Assembly: GCA_964036275.1 (NCBI GenBank)
Contig: OZ038435.1
Coordinates: forward strand, 14,857,634-14,921,633
Length of the DNA stretch: 64,000 nt
Reading direction: 5' to 3'
DNA from: Litoditis marina
Lineage: Eukaryota; Nematoda; Chromadorea; Rhabditida; Rhabditidae
How positions within the stretch are numbered: the first letter of the stretch is position 1; every line of letters begins with the position of its first letter. Positions 1 to 12,753 of the stretch are shown here, one piece after another. Made by a program: the position numbers and the translations under genes. Under the pieces are notes generated by a model. That model did not search any database and had not been told where the DNA came from. It worked only from the letters and a program-made list of their open reading frames with translations.

Positions 1-3000
1 AGTTCCGAAATAATTGAATGGGCTGCTAACCAAAAACACTCCCCATTTGACGTGAATGGAGTTACGATTTTCGCACTACGTGAGATTTAGTGTTCAAACT
101 CGGTATTTCTAAACTCCTCTCATTTGTAGGAACTCAAAAATGTTCATCGCATTCGGATACGTTGAAACAGTTCCGAAATAATTGAATGGGCTGCTAACCA
201 AAAACACTCCCCATTTGACGTGAATGGAGTTACGATTTTCGCACTACGTGAGATTTAGTGTTCAAAATCGGTATTTCTAAACTCCTTTCATTTGTAGGAA
301 CTCAAAAATGTTCATCGCATTCGGATACGTTAAAACAGTTCCGAAATAATTGAATGGGCTGCTAACCAAAAACACTCCCCATTTGACGTGAATGGAGTTA
401 CGATTTTCGCACTACGTGAGATTTAGTGTTCAAACTCGGTATTTCTAAACTCCTCTCATATGTAGGAACTCAAAAATGTTCATCTCATTCGGATACGTTA
501 AAACAGTTCCGAAATAATTGAATGGACTGCTAACCAAAAACACTCCCCATTTGACGTGAATGGAGTTACGATTTTCGCACTACGTGAGATTTAGTGTTCA
601 AACTCGGTATTTCTAAACTCCTTTCATTTGTAGGAACTCAAAAATGTTCATCTCATTTGGATACGTTGAAACAGTTCCGAAATAATTGAATGGGCTGCTA
701 ACCAAAAACACTCCCCATTTGACGTGAATGGAGTTACGATTTTCGCACTACGTGAGATTTAGTGTTCAAACTCGGTATTTTTAAACTCCTCTCATATGTA
801 GGAACTCAAAAATGTTCATCTCATTCGGATACGTTAAAACAGTTCCGAAATAATTGAATGGACTGCTAACCAAAAACACTCCCAAATTGACGTGAATGGA
901 GTTATGATTGTTGCACTACGTGAGATTTAGTGTTCAAACTCGGTATTTCTAAACTCCTCTCATTTGTAGGAACTCAAAAATGTTCATCTCATTCGGATAC
1001 GTTGAAACAGTTCCGAAATAATTGAATGGGCTGCTAACCAAAAACACTCCCAATTTGACGTGAATGGAGTTACGATTTTCGCACTACGTGAGATTTAGTG
1101 TTCAAACTCGGTATTTTTGAACTCCTCTCATATGTAGGAACTCAAAAATGTTCATCTCATTCGGATACGTTGAAACAGTTCCGAAATAATTCAATGGGCT
1201 GCTAACCAAAAACACTCCCAATTTGACGTGAATGGAGTTACGATTTTCGCACTACGTGAGATTTAGTGTTCAAACTCGGTATTTTTGAACTCCTCTCATA
1301 TGTAGGAACTCAAAAATGTTCATCTCATTTGGATACGTTGAAACAGTTCCGAAATAATTCAATGGGCTGCTAACCAAAAACACTCCCAAATTGACGTGAA
1401 TGGAGTTATGATTGTTGCACTACGTGAGATTTAGTGTTCAAACTCGGTATTTCTAAACTCCTCTCATTTGTAGGAACTCAAAAATGTTCATCTCATTTGG
1501 ATACGTTGAAACAGTTCCGAAATAATTGAATGGGCTGCTAACCAAAAACACTCCCAAATTGACGTGAATGGAGTTACGATTCTTGCACTACGTGAGATTT
1601 AGTGTTCAAACTCGGTATTTCTAAACTCCTCTCATTTGTAGGAACTCAAAAATGTTCATCTCATTTGGATACGTTGAAACTGTTCCGAAATAATTGAATG
1701 GGCTGCTAACCAAAAACACTCCCAATTTGACGTGAATGGAGTTACGATTTTCGCACTACGTGAGATTTAGTGTTCAAACTCGGTATTTTTGAACTCCTCT
1801 CATATGTAGGAACTCAAAAATGTTCATCTCATTTGGATACGTTGAAACAGTTCCGAAATAATTCAATGGGCTGCTAACCAAAAACACTCCCAATTTGACG
1901 TGAATGGAGTTACGATTTTCGCACTACGTGAGATTTAGTGTTCAAACTCGGTATTTCTAAACTCCTCTCATATGAAGGAACTCAAAAATGTTCATCTCAT
2001 TCGGATACGTTGAAACAGTTCCGAAATAATTGAATGGGCTGCTAACCAAAAACACTCCCAAATTGACGTGAATGGAGTTATGATTGTTGCACTACGTGAG
2101 ATTTAGTGTTCAAACTCGGTATTTCTAAACTCCTCTCATTTGTAGGAACTCAAAAATGTTCATATCATTTGGATACGTTGAAACAGTTCCGAAATAATTG
2201 AATGGGCTGCTAACCAAAAACACTCCCAAATTGACGTGAATGGAGTTACGATTCTTGCACTACGTGAGATTTAGTGTTCAAACTCGGTATTTCTAAACTC
2301 CTCTCATATGTAGGAACTCAAAAATGTTCATCTCATTCGGATACGTTGAAACAGTTCCGAAATAATTCAATGGGCTGCTAACCAAAAACACTCCCAATTT
2401 GACGTGAATGGAGTTACGATTTTCGCACTACGTGAGATTTAGTGTTCAAACTCGGTATTTTTGAACTCCTCTCATATGTAGGAACTCAAACATGTTCATC
2501 TCATTCGGATACGTTGAAACAGTTCCGAAATAATTCAATGGGCTGCTAACCAAAAACACTCCCAAATTGACGTGAATGGAGTTATGATTTTTGCACTACG
2601 TGAGATTTAGTGTTCAAACTCGGTATTTCTAAACTCCTCTCATTTGTAGGAACTCAAATGTTCATCTCATTTGGATACGTTGAAACAGTTCCGAAATAAT
2701 TGAATGGGCTGCTAACCAAAAACACTCCCAAATTGACGTGAATGGAGTTACGATTCTTGCACTACGTGAGATTTAGTGTTCAAACTCGGTATTTCTAAAC
2801 TCCTCTCAAATGTAGGAACTCAAAAATGTTCATCTCATTCGGATACGTTGAAACAGTTCCGAAATAATTCAATGGGCTGCTAACCAAAAACACTCCCAAT
2901 TTGACGTGAATGGAGTTACGATTTTCGCACTACGTGAGATTTAGTGTTCAAACTCGGTATTTTTGAACTCCTCTTATATGTAGGAACTCAAAAATGTTCA

Positions 3001-5062
3001 TCTCATTCGGATACGTTGAAACAGTTCCGAAATAATTCAATGGGCTGCTAACCAAAAACACTCCCAAATTGACGTGAATGGAGTTATGATTTTTGCACTA
3101 CGTGAGATTTAGTGTTCAAACTCGGTATTTCTAAACTCCTCTCATTTGTAGGAACTCAAAAATGTTCATCTCATTTGGATACGTTGAAACAGTTCCGAAA
3201 TAATTGAATGGGCTGCTAACCAAAAACACTCCCAATTTGACGTGAATGGAGTTACGATTCTTGCACTACGTGAGATTTAGTGTTCAAACTCGGTATTTCT
3301 AAACTCCTCTCATATGTAGGAACTCAAAAATGTTCATCTCATTTGGATACGTTGAAACAGTTCCGAAATAATTCAATGGGCTGCTAACCAAAAACACTCC
3401 CAATTTGACGTGAATGGAGTTACGATTTTCGCACTACGTGAGATTTAGTGTTCAAACTCGGTATTTTTGAACTCCTCTCATATGTAGGAACTCAAAAATG
3501 TTCATCTCATTCGGATACGTTGAAACAGTTCCGAAATAATTCAATGGGCTGCTAACCAAAAACACTCCCAATTTGACGTGAATGGAGTTACGATTTTCGC
3601 ACTACGTGAGATTTAGTGTTCAAACTCGGTATTTTTGAACTCCTCTCATATGTAGGAACTCAAAAATGTTCATCTCATTCGGATACGTTGAAACAGTTCC
3701 GAAATAATTCAATGGGCTGCTAACCAAAAACACTCTCAATTTGACGTGAATGGAGTTACGATTTTCGCACTACGTGAGATTTAGTGTTCAAACTCGGTAT
3801 TTTTGAACTCCTCTCATATGTAGGAACTCAAAAATGTTCATCTCATTTGGATATGTTGAAACAGTTCCGAAATAATTGAATGGGCTGCTAACCAAAAACA
3901 CTCCCAAATTGACGTGAATGGAGTTATGATTGTTGCACTACGTGAGATTTAGTGTTCAAACTCGGTATTTCTAAACTCCTCTCATTTGTAGGAACTCAAA
4001 AATGTTCATCTCATTTGGATACGTTGGAACAGTTCCGAAATAATTGAATGGGCTGCTAACCAAAAACACTCCCAAATTGACGTGAATGGAGCTACGATTT
4101 TCGCACTACGTGAGATTTAGTGTTCAAACTCGGTGTTTTTGAACTCCTCTCATATGTAGGAACTCAAAAATGTTCATCTCATTCGGATACGTTGAAACAG
4201 TTCCGAAATAATTCAATGGGCTGCTAACCAAAAACACTCCCAATTTGACGTGAATGGAGTTACGATTTTCGCACTACGTGAGATTTAGTGTTCAAACTCG
4301 GTATTTTTGAACTCCTCTCATATGTAGGAACTCAAAAATGTTCATCTCATTTGGATATGTTGAAACAGTTCCGAAATAATTCAATGGGCTGCTAACCAAA
4401 AACACTCCCAAATTGACGTGAATGGAGTTATGATTGTTGCACTACGTGAGATTTAGTGTTCAAACTCGGTATTTCTAAACTCCTCTCATTTGTAGGAACT
4501 CAAAAATGTTCATCTCATTTGGATACGTTGAAACAGTTCCGAAATAATTGAATGGGCTGCTAACCAAAAACACTCCCAAATTGACGTGAATGGAGTTACG
4601 ATTCTTGCACTACGTGAGATTTAGTGTTCAAACTCGGTATTTCTAAACTCCTCTCATTTGTAGGAACTCAAAAATGTTCATCTCATTTGGATACGTTGAA
4701 ACAGTTCCGAAATAATTGAATGGGCTGCTAACCAAAAACACTCCCAAATTGACGTGAATGGAGTTACGATTCTTGCACTACGTGAGATTTAGTGTTCAAA
4801 CTCGGTATTTCTAAACTCCTCTCATTTGTAGGAACTCAAAAATGTTCATCTCATTTGGATACGTTGAAACAGTTCCGAAATAATTCAATGGGCTGCTAAC
4901 CAAAAACACTCCCAAATTGACGTGAATGGAGTTACGATTCTTGCACTACGTGAGATTTAGTGTTCAAACTCGGTATTTCTAAACTCCTCTCATTTGTAGG
5001 AACTCAAAAATGTTCATCTCATTTGGATACGTTGAAACAGTTCCGAAATAATTCAATGGGCT
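1..5062. repeat. Satellite array, diverged 168-bp monomer domain
   Basis: Head-to-tail 168-bp monomers: the word AGTTCCGAAATAATTGAATG starts at 1, 169 and 337 and recurs at the same spacing. Within each monomer, recurring words are TGACGTGAAT, GCACTACGTGAGATT, GTTCAAACTCGG and GGATACGTTGAAAC. Monomers differ at a limited set of positions (CCCCATTT, CCCAATTT or CCCAAATT before GACG; TTTTC, TCTTG or TTGTTG before GCAC; CATTTG or CATATG before TAGG). One monomer near 2655 lacks 3 bases of its A-run. No coding or RNA signal is seen. Array start lies outside the window. Confidence 0.97.
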
Positions 5063-8000
5063 GCTTACCAAAAACACTCCCAATTGACGTGAATGGAGTT
5101 ACGATTTTCGCACTACGTGAGATTTAGTGTTCAAACTCGGTATTTCTAAACTCCTCTCATTTGTAGGAACTCAAAAATGTTCATCTCATTTGGATACGTT
5201 GAAACAGTTCCGAAATAATTGAATGGGCTGCTTACCAAAAACACTCCCAATTGACGTGAATGGAGTTACGATATTCGCACTACGTGAGATTTAGTGTTCA
5301 AACTCGGTATTTCTAAACTCCTCTCATTTGTAGAAACTCAAAAATGTTCATCTCATTTGGATACGTTGAAACAGTTCCGAAATAATTGAATGGGCTGCTT
5401 ACCAAAAACACTCCCAATTGACGTGAATGGAGTTACGATATTCGCACTACGTGAGATTTAGTGTTCAAACTCGGTATTTCTAAACTCCTCTCATTTGTAG
5501 GAACTCAAAAATGTTCATCTCATTCGGATACGTTGAAACAGTTCCGAAATAATTGAATGGGCTGCTTACCAAAAACACTCCCAATTGACGTGAATGGAGT
5601 TACGATATTCGCACTACGTGAGATTTAGTGTTCAAACTCGGTATTTCTAAACTCCTCTCATTTGTAGAAACTCAAAAATGTTCATCTCATTTGGATACGT
5701 TGAAACAGTTCCGAAATAATTGAATGGGCTGCTTACCAAAAACACTCCCAATTGACGTGAATGGAGTTACGATATTCGCACTACGTGAGATTTAGTGTTC
5801 AAACTCGGTATTTCTAAACTCCTCTCATTTGTAGAAACTCAAAAATGTTCATCTCATTTGGATACGTTGAAACAGTTCCGAAATAATTGAATGGGCTGCT
5901 TACCAAAAACACTCCCAATTGACGTGAATGGAGTTACGATATTCGCACTACGTGAGATTTAGTGTTCAAACTCGGTATTTCTAAACTCCTCTCATTTGTA
6001 GGAACTCAAAAATGTTCATCTCATTTGGATACGTTGAAACAGTTCCAAAATAATTGAATGGGCTGCTTACCAAAAACACTCCCAATTGACGTGAATGGAG
6101 TTACGATATTCGCACTACGTGAGATTTAGTGTTCAAACGCGGTATTTCTAAACTCCTCTCATTTGTAGGAACTCAAAAATGTTCATCTCATTTGGATACG
6201 TTGAAACAGTTCCGAAATAATTGAATGGGCTGCTTACCAAAAACACTCCCAATTGACGTGAATGGAGTTACGATATTCGCACTACGTGAGATTTAGTGTT
6301 CAAACTCGGTATTTCTAAACTCCTCTCATTTGTAGGAACTCAAAAATGTTCATCTCATTTGGATACGTTGAAACAGTTCCGAAATAATTGAATGGGCTGC
6401 TTACCAAAAACACTCCCAATTGACGTGAATGGAGTTACGATATTCGCACTACGTGAGATTTAGTGTTCAAACTCGGTGTTTTTGAACTCCTCTCATTTGT
6501 AGGAACTCAAAAATGTTCATCTCATTTGGATACGTTGAAACAGTTCCGAAATAATTGAATGGGCTGCTTACCAAAAACACTCCCAATTGACGTGAATGGA
6601 GTTACGATATTCGCACTACGTGAGATTTAGTGTTCAAACTCGGTATTTCTAAACTCCTCTCATTTGTAGGAACTCAAAAATGTTCATCTCATTTGGATAC
6701 GTTGAAACAGTTCCGAAATAATTGAATGGGCTGCTAACCAAAAACACTCCCAATTGACGTGAATGGAGTTACGATATTCGCACTACGTGAGATTTAGTGT
6801 TCAAACTCGGTATTTCTAAACTCCTCTCATTTGTGGGAACTCAAAAATGTTCATCTCATTTGGATACGTTGAAACAGTTCCGAAATAATTGAATGGGCTG
6901 CTAACCAAAAACACTCCCAATTGACGTGAATGGAGTTACGATATTCGCACTACGTGAGATTTAGTGTTCAAACTCGGTATTTCTAAACTCCTCTCATTTG
7001 TAGGAACTCAAAAATGTTCATCTCATTTGGATACGTTGAAACAGTTCCGAAATAATTGAATGGGCTGCTAACCAAAAACACTCCCAATTGACGTGAATGG
7101 AGTTACGATATTCGCACTACGTGAGATTTAGTGTTCAAACTCGATATTTCTAAACTCCTCTCATTTGTAGGAACTCAAAAATGTTCATCTCATTTGGATA
7201 CGTTGAAACAGTTCCGAAATAATTGAATGGGCTGCTTACCAAAAACACTCCCAATTGACGTGAATGGAGTTACGATATTCGCACTACGTGAGATTTAGTG
7301 TTCAAACTCGGTATTTCTAAACTCCTCTCATTTGTAGGAACTCAAAAATGTTCATCTCATTTGGATACGTTGAAACAGTTCCGAAATAATTGAATGGGCT
7401 GCTTACCAAAAACACTCCCAATTGACGTGAATGGAGTTACGATATTCGCACTACGTGAGATTTAGTGTTCAAACTCGGTATTTCTAAACTCCTCTCATTT
7501 GTAGGAACTCAAAAATGTTCATCTCATTTGGATACGTTGAAACAGTTCCGAAATAATTGAATGGGCTGCTTACCAAAAACACTCCCAATTGACGTGAATG
7601 GAGTTACGATATTCGCACTACGTGAGATTTAGTGTTCAAACTCGGTATTTCTAAACTCCTCTCATTTGTAGGAACTCAAAAATGTTCATCTCATTTGGAT
7701 ACGTTGAAACAGTTCCGAAATAATTGAATGGGCTGCTTACCAAAAACACTCCCAATTGACGTGAATGGAGTTACGATATTCGCACTACGTGAGATTTAGT
7801 GTTCAAACTCGGTATTTCTAAACTCCTCTCATTTGTAGGAACTCAAAAATGTTCATCTCATTTGGATACGTTGAAACAGTTCCGAAATAATTGAATGGGC
7901 TGCTTACCAAAAACACTCCCAATTGACGTGAATGGAGTTACGATATTCGCACTACGTGAGATTTAGTGTTCAAACTCGGTATTTCTAAACTCCTCTCATT

Positions 8001-10577
8001 TGTAGGAACTCAAAAATGTTCATCTCATTTGGATACGTTGAAACAGTTCCGAAATAATTGAATGGGCTGCTTACCAAAAACACTCCCAATTGACGTGAAT
8101 GGAGTTACGATATTCGCACTACGTGAGATTTAGTGTTCAAACTCGGTATTTCTAAACTCCTCTCATTTGTAGGAACTCAAAAATGTTCATCTCATTTGGA
8201 TACGTTGAAACAGTTCCGAAATAATTGAATGGGCTGCTTACCAAAAACACTCCCAATTGACGTGAATGGAGTTACGATATTCGCACTACGTGAGATTTAG
8301 TGTTCAAACTCGGTATTTCTAAACTCCTCTCATTTGTAGGAACTCAAAAATGTTCATCTCATTTGGATACGTTGAAACAGTTCCGAAATAATTGAATGGG
8401 CTGCTTACCAAAAACACTCCCAATTGACGTGAATGGAGTTACGATATTCGCACTACGTGAGATTTAGTGTTCAAACTCGGTATTTCTAAACTCCTCTCAT
8501 TTGTAGGAACTCAAAAATGTTCATCTCATTTGGATACGTTGAAACAGTTCCGAAATAATTGAATGGGCTGCTTACCAAAAACACTCCCAATTGACGTGAA
8601 TGGAGTTACGATATTCGCACTACGTGAGATTTAGTGTTCAAACTCGGTATTTCTAAACTCCTCTCATTTGTAGGAACTCAAAAATGTTCATCTCATTTGG
8701 ATACGTTGAAACAGTTCCGAAATAATTGAATGGGCTGCTTACCAAAAACACTCCCAATTGACGTGAATGGAGTTACGATATTCGCACTACGTGAGATTTA
8801 GTGTTCAAACTCGGTATTTCTAAACTCCTCTCATTTGTAGGAACTCAAAAATGTTCATCTCATTTGGATACGTTGAAACAGTTCCGAAATAATTGAATGG
8901 GCTGCTTACCAAAAACACTCCCAATTGACGTGAATGGAGTTACGATATTCGCACTACGTGAGATTTAGTGTTCAAACTCGGTATTTCTAAACTCCTCTCA
9001 TTTGTAGGAACTCAAAAATGTTCATCTCATTTGGATACGTTGAAACAGTTCCGAAATAATTGAATGGGCTGCTTACCAAAAACACTCCCAATTGACGTGA
9101 ATGGAGTTACGATATTCGCACTACGTGAGATTTAGTGTTCAAACTCGGTATTTCTAAACTCCTCTCATTTGTAGGAACTCAAAAATGTTCATCTCATTTG
9201 GATACGTTGAAACAGTTCCGAAATAATTGAATGGGCTGCTTACCAAAAACACTCCCAATTGACGTGAATGGAGTTACGATATTCGCACTACGTGAGATTT
9301 AGTGTTCAAACTCGGTATTTCTAAACTCCTCTCATTTGTAGGAACTCAAAAATGTTCATCTCATTTGGATACGTTGAAACAGTTCCGAAATAATTGAATG
9401 GGCTGCTTACCAAAAACACTCCCAATTGACGTGAATGGAGTTACGATATTCGCACTACGTGAGATTTAGTGTTCAAACTCGGTATTTCTAAACTCCTCTC
9501 ATTTGTAGGAACTCAAAAATGTTCATCTCATTTGGATACGTTGAAACAGTTCCGAAATAATTGAATGGGCTGCTTACCAAAAACACTCCCAATTGACGTG
9601 AATGGAGTTACGATATTCGCACTACGTGAGATTTAGTGTTCAAACTCGGTATTTCTAAACTCCTCTCATTTGTAGGAACTCAAAAATGTTCATCTCATTT
9701 GGATACGTTGAAACAGTTCCGAAATAATTGAATGGGCTGCTTACCAAAAACACTCCCAATTGACGTGAATGGAGTTACGATATTCGCACTACGTGAGATT
9801 TAGTGTTCAAACTCGGTATTTCTAAACTCCTCTCATTTGTAGGAACTCAAAAATGTTCATCTCATTTGGATACGTTGAAACAGTTCCGAAATAATTGAAT
9901 GGGCTGCTTACCAAAAACACTCCCAATTGACGTGAATGGAGTTACGATATTCGCACTACGTGAGATTTAGTGTTCAAACTCGGTATTTCTAAACTCCTCT
10001 CATTTGTAGGAACTCAAAAATGTTCATCTCATTTGGATACGTTGAAACAGTTCCGAAATAATTGAATGGGCTGCTTACCAAAAACACTCCCAATTGACGT
10101 GAATGGAGTTACGATATTCGCACTACGTGAGATTTAGTGTTCAAACTCGGTATTTCTAAACTCCTCTCATTTGTAGGAACTCAAAAATGTTCATCTCATT
10201 TGGATACGTTGAAACAGTTCCGAAATAATTGAATGGGCTGCTTACCAAAAACACTCCCAATTGACGTGAATGGAGTTACGATATTCGCACTACGTGAGAT
10301 TTAGTGTTCAAACTCGGTATTTTTGAACTCCTCTCATTTGTAGGAACTCAAAAATGTTCATCTCATTTGGATACGTTGAAACAGTTCCGAAATAATTGAA
10401 TGGGCTGCTTACCAAAAACACTCCCAATTGACGTGAATGGAGTTACGATATTCGCACTACGTGAGATTTAGTGTTCAAACTCGGTATTTCTAAACTCCTC
10501 TCATTTGTAGGAACTCAAAAATGTTCATCTCATTTGGATACGTTGAAACAGTTCCGAAATAATTGAATGGGCTGCTT
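5063..10577. repeat. Satellite array, homogenised 167-bp domain
   Basis: From 5063 the monomers switch to GCTGCTTACC and CCCAATTGACG (one base shorter, hence a 167-bp period), with GATATTCGC before the CACTACGTGAG word. By eye the copies between about 7200 and 10310 are identical or nearly so, roughly 18 in a row. That indicates recent amplification or conversion. The same subfamily continues at 14844 beyond the first inserted element, so the insertion is younger than the homogenisation, or both sides were converted later. Confidence 0.95.
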
Positions 10578-10614
10578 CTCTGAAGTTAAAAACCAAGTTG
10601 TTTACCAAGGTTCG
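10578..10614 (+). repeat. Left terminal inverted repeat of element 1
   Basis: These 37 bp start CTCTGAAGTT and end CCAAGGTTCG. They match the reverse complement of 14807-14843 at 36 of 37 positions; the single difference is T versus A at the tenth base. Confidence 0.93.
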
Positions 10615-10675
10615 ACAAAAACCCATGTTGTAAAACAAGGTTTAGACAGTTTTCCAAGTTGTCTACCAAGATCTT
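10598..10675 (+). repeat. Subterminal degenerate repeats of element 1
   Basis: Three imperfect copies of a unit of roughly 28 bp follow one another from inside the left terminal repeat: AACCAAGTTGTTTACCAAGG, then AACCCATGTTGTAAAACAAGG with one base trimmed here, then a copy with CCAAGTTGTCTACCAAG. Similar words (CCAAGTTGTGCACCAAG, CACAACTTG) lie just inside the right end at 14750-14782. Clusters like this are often transposase-binding sites; that role is inferred. Confidence 0.55.
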
Positions 10676-11047
10676 ACGGTAGGCAAACGCAAGACTGCGT
10701 ATTGCGTACATAAATTGCGTCAAGTATTGCTGTAAAAATTTTCCGATTCGAATTTTTGTATTATTCCTTTATTTTTGTTGTATTATTGTATTTCCCTTTT
10801 TCTCTCGTTTTTATTGATTCAGATGTTGTGAATAACGTTTTACTTGATAAAATAGTAGTGTGCACCAAGTGAACAGGCTAAAAAACTCATAATGTGACTA
10901 TTTAGTGTCGTATTTTCAAAAAATGACAAAATTTGTTTTGCTATGACAGTGTGTTTGTTTTGGATGCTATCGTTCCCCCCATTTGCATTATCAGACTCCA
11001 ATAGATTCGATCAGTCCGTTGTCCAATAAACTTTTCTGCATTTTCAG

Positions 11048-11559
11048 TTGGGTTCGTGCGATGTTCGACCTCTCCGCTCCGCTCAATTCCGCGTTGGATT
11101 TCGGATGTCGAAAAAGCCGACGGTTTTAGCAAATATGGTAAGAGTCTGTTTCATCTTTTCCGAGATGTGCTACATTGATGAATTGTACTTTCATTGCTGG
11201 AAACAGCTTCCTACTACACAATCATATCGTGAAATTTCAATGAAATGAAAACTCAAGCTATTAGAAGTTTTCAAACTGCACAACGGGTTTTTTCATCGAT
11301 CAATTACACGTTTACTAATCGGGATAACTTGTTTTCAATGGTTTTTCCGAGATGCTTTATTCTTGAAATTGTGAAGTTTAACTTTTCTAATAAAACTTCA
11401 CACTTTCAAATACTAACGACTCTCGAGGTCTAAATTATACACCAGTCACTAGTAACATGATTGCAGATTATTGTCATTACCCATCTCTACGGTGATCGGA
11501 CAGAAATTGGATATCTTTCGAATGGGATGAAGGTTGGTGGTTTGGAGTTCAAACTCTAG
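11048..11559 (+). CDS. Candidate two-exon coding segment inside element 1
   Basis: Exon-like block 11048-11137 follows TTTTCAG and ends at GTAAGAG. It is open for 30 codons and includes an internal in-frame ATG (MSKKPTVLANM). A second block, 11467-11532, follows TTGCAG, keeps phase 0 and reads IIVITHLYGDRTEIGY..., then either splices at GTTGGTGG or runs on to a TAG at 11557-11559. The joined frame is uninterrupted. The product is not recognised. With GTTGGTGG used as a donor, the frame can also continue in phase through 12754-12785, 13634-13691 and 13981-14112. Short open blocks between splice-like words can arise by chance, so this is tentative. Confidence 0.28.
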
Positions 11560-12019
11560 AATTCAGCCAGTTTTTATGTTATAGTATAGTTGTCCAAAGG
11601 TTGTCAGTAAATAAGGCTATGGTTACTATAATCCAGTTTTTTTTTATTAATTTATTTGATGCACGACGAGGTGCGCTAAACAAGAAAGAAAAAACTAAAC
11701 ACAGAAGTACAATTGATGAAAGAAAAAGAACATAGTAAAAATACAGAAGCAATATCGAACAGTCGTCAGGAAAGTACACGTGTAGAATTATGTAAATTAT
11801 GTCTACAAAATCCGCTAACTACACAAATTTGGTGTATGGATCGATGAATTCAAAAATCAGTGTTTCGCCAATCGAAGCAACCCGCTCTGGTGTATATCTG
11901 AATAGGAATCGAATCGTGTGTTTTTTTGATGGACGATCACGATAGCCTTATATCTTATGTTGAATCGTCTAAAGTTAAAGTCTTCAAATCGATTCGGTTC
12001 ATTCTAATTCATATTTGTG
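11560..12019. other. AT-rich stretch, no gene seen
   Basis: Internal element 1 sequence. It has a T-run with TTATTAATTTATTTG near 11639-11660 and an A-rich strand to about 11760. I see no exon with both splice signals, no RNA gene and no repeat shared with the rest of the window. Confidence 0.6.
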
Positions 12020-12280
12020 CCACGGTAAGACCGCTCGACAAAAATGGTCCAATAGAAAAAACGGAAAAATACAAAACCGCTTCGCATACTGTACGCAAGC
12101 GGTTATTAACAACCGAGCAGACTTCCCCATGAAAATTATGCAAATTTCGACAAAAATTAACGCGCTCAAACTACAGTATATTTTTTCCTGGGATGAGCTG
12201 GCCGCATTTTAATTGGCACGGTCGGCCGTTTTTCAACTGAGGGGAAAATTCAAAATTATTGGGAAGCGGTCTCACCGTGG
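12020..12280. mobile_element. Nested small inverted-repeat element (MITE-like)
   Basis: Starts CCACGGTAAGACCGCT and ends AGCGGTCTCACCGTGG. The two ends are inverted copies differing at one base over 16 bp. Total length is 261 bp with no coding potential. Internal GGCCG words (CTGGCCGCAT, GTCGGCCGTT) near 12198-12230 suggest inner palindromic structure. It lies inside element 1, so it is a nested nonautonomous insertion or a component of element 1. Target duplication is unclear: TG flanks are possible but not convincing. Confidence 0.7.
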
Positions 12281-12332
12281 TGCTGACCAGTTAACAAGCA
12301 AGCTAGCCGTCTTTCAGTTTCAAACTCGAGAA

Positions 12333-12690
12333 ATGTGATTATTTCGCATCAAAAATAGTCAAATTTTCATGATTTTGGCGAAATAGGAGTTCTTTTTTTT
12401 TACGAATGCTGATTTCTATCTGTAAATTCATACAGAAGTATGAGTGTACAGTAGATCAGTCTAGTCTATTTTTTGGCTCCTTGAAAGTTAAAGACAGGTT
12501 CGACACAAAACGGGTGAAACATACACCAGTAAGGTCCAACAATTCGACAAAAGTAGTTCATTTTCTGTTTCAAACACGTAAAAATTAGAGAGTTTCCATC
12601 AAAAATAGACAAATTTTATCGTTTTTGGCAAAAAATAGCCTGTTTGTGGACTTTTTGTAGATATACGGACAACTTCATTGGAGTATTTAT
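12333..12690 (+). repeat. Dispersed repeat, two degenerate copies
   Basis: Two copies (about 12333-12395 and 12512-12680) of a family recognised by CATACACCAGTAAGG, then TTTCGCATCAAAAATAG, CAAATTTT, and TTTTTGGCAAAAAATAGCC followed by a T-rich GGACTTTTTGT tail. Related copies occur in the composite at about 52980-53110, 55985-56090, 56390-56665, 56865-57015, 59395-59480 and 60370-60455. The family therefore links element 1 with the third insertion. It is noncoding, and its origin (MITE fragment or intron-borne repeat) is unknown. Confidence 0.6.
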
Positions 12691-12753
12691 GGGTTGATGG
12701 CATCAGTTTTCTGACTATCCTGGCACAAGTTTAGCGAAATTTTTGAATTTCAG

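Noticed and set aside
1..10577. CRISPR-like array
   Set aside because: The repeats are contiguous 167-168 bp units with no unique spacers, in a eukaryotic context.
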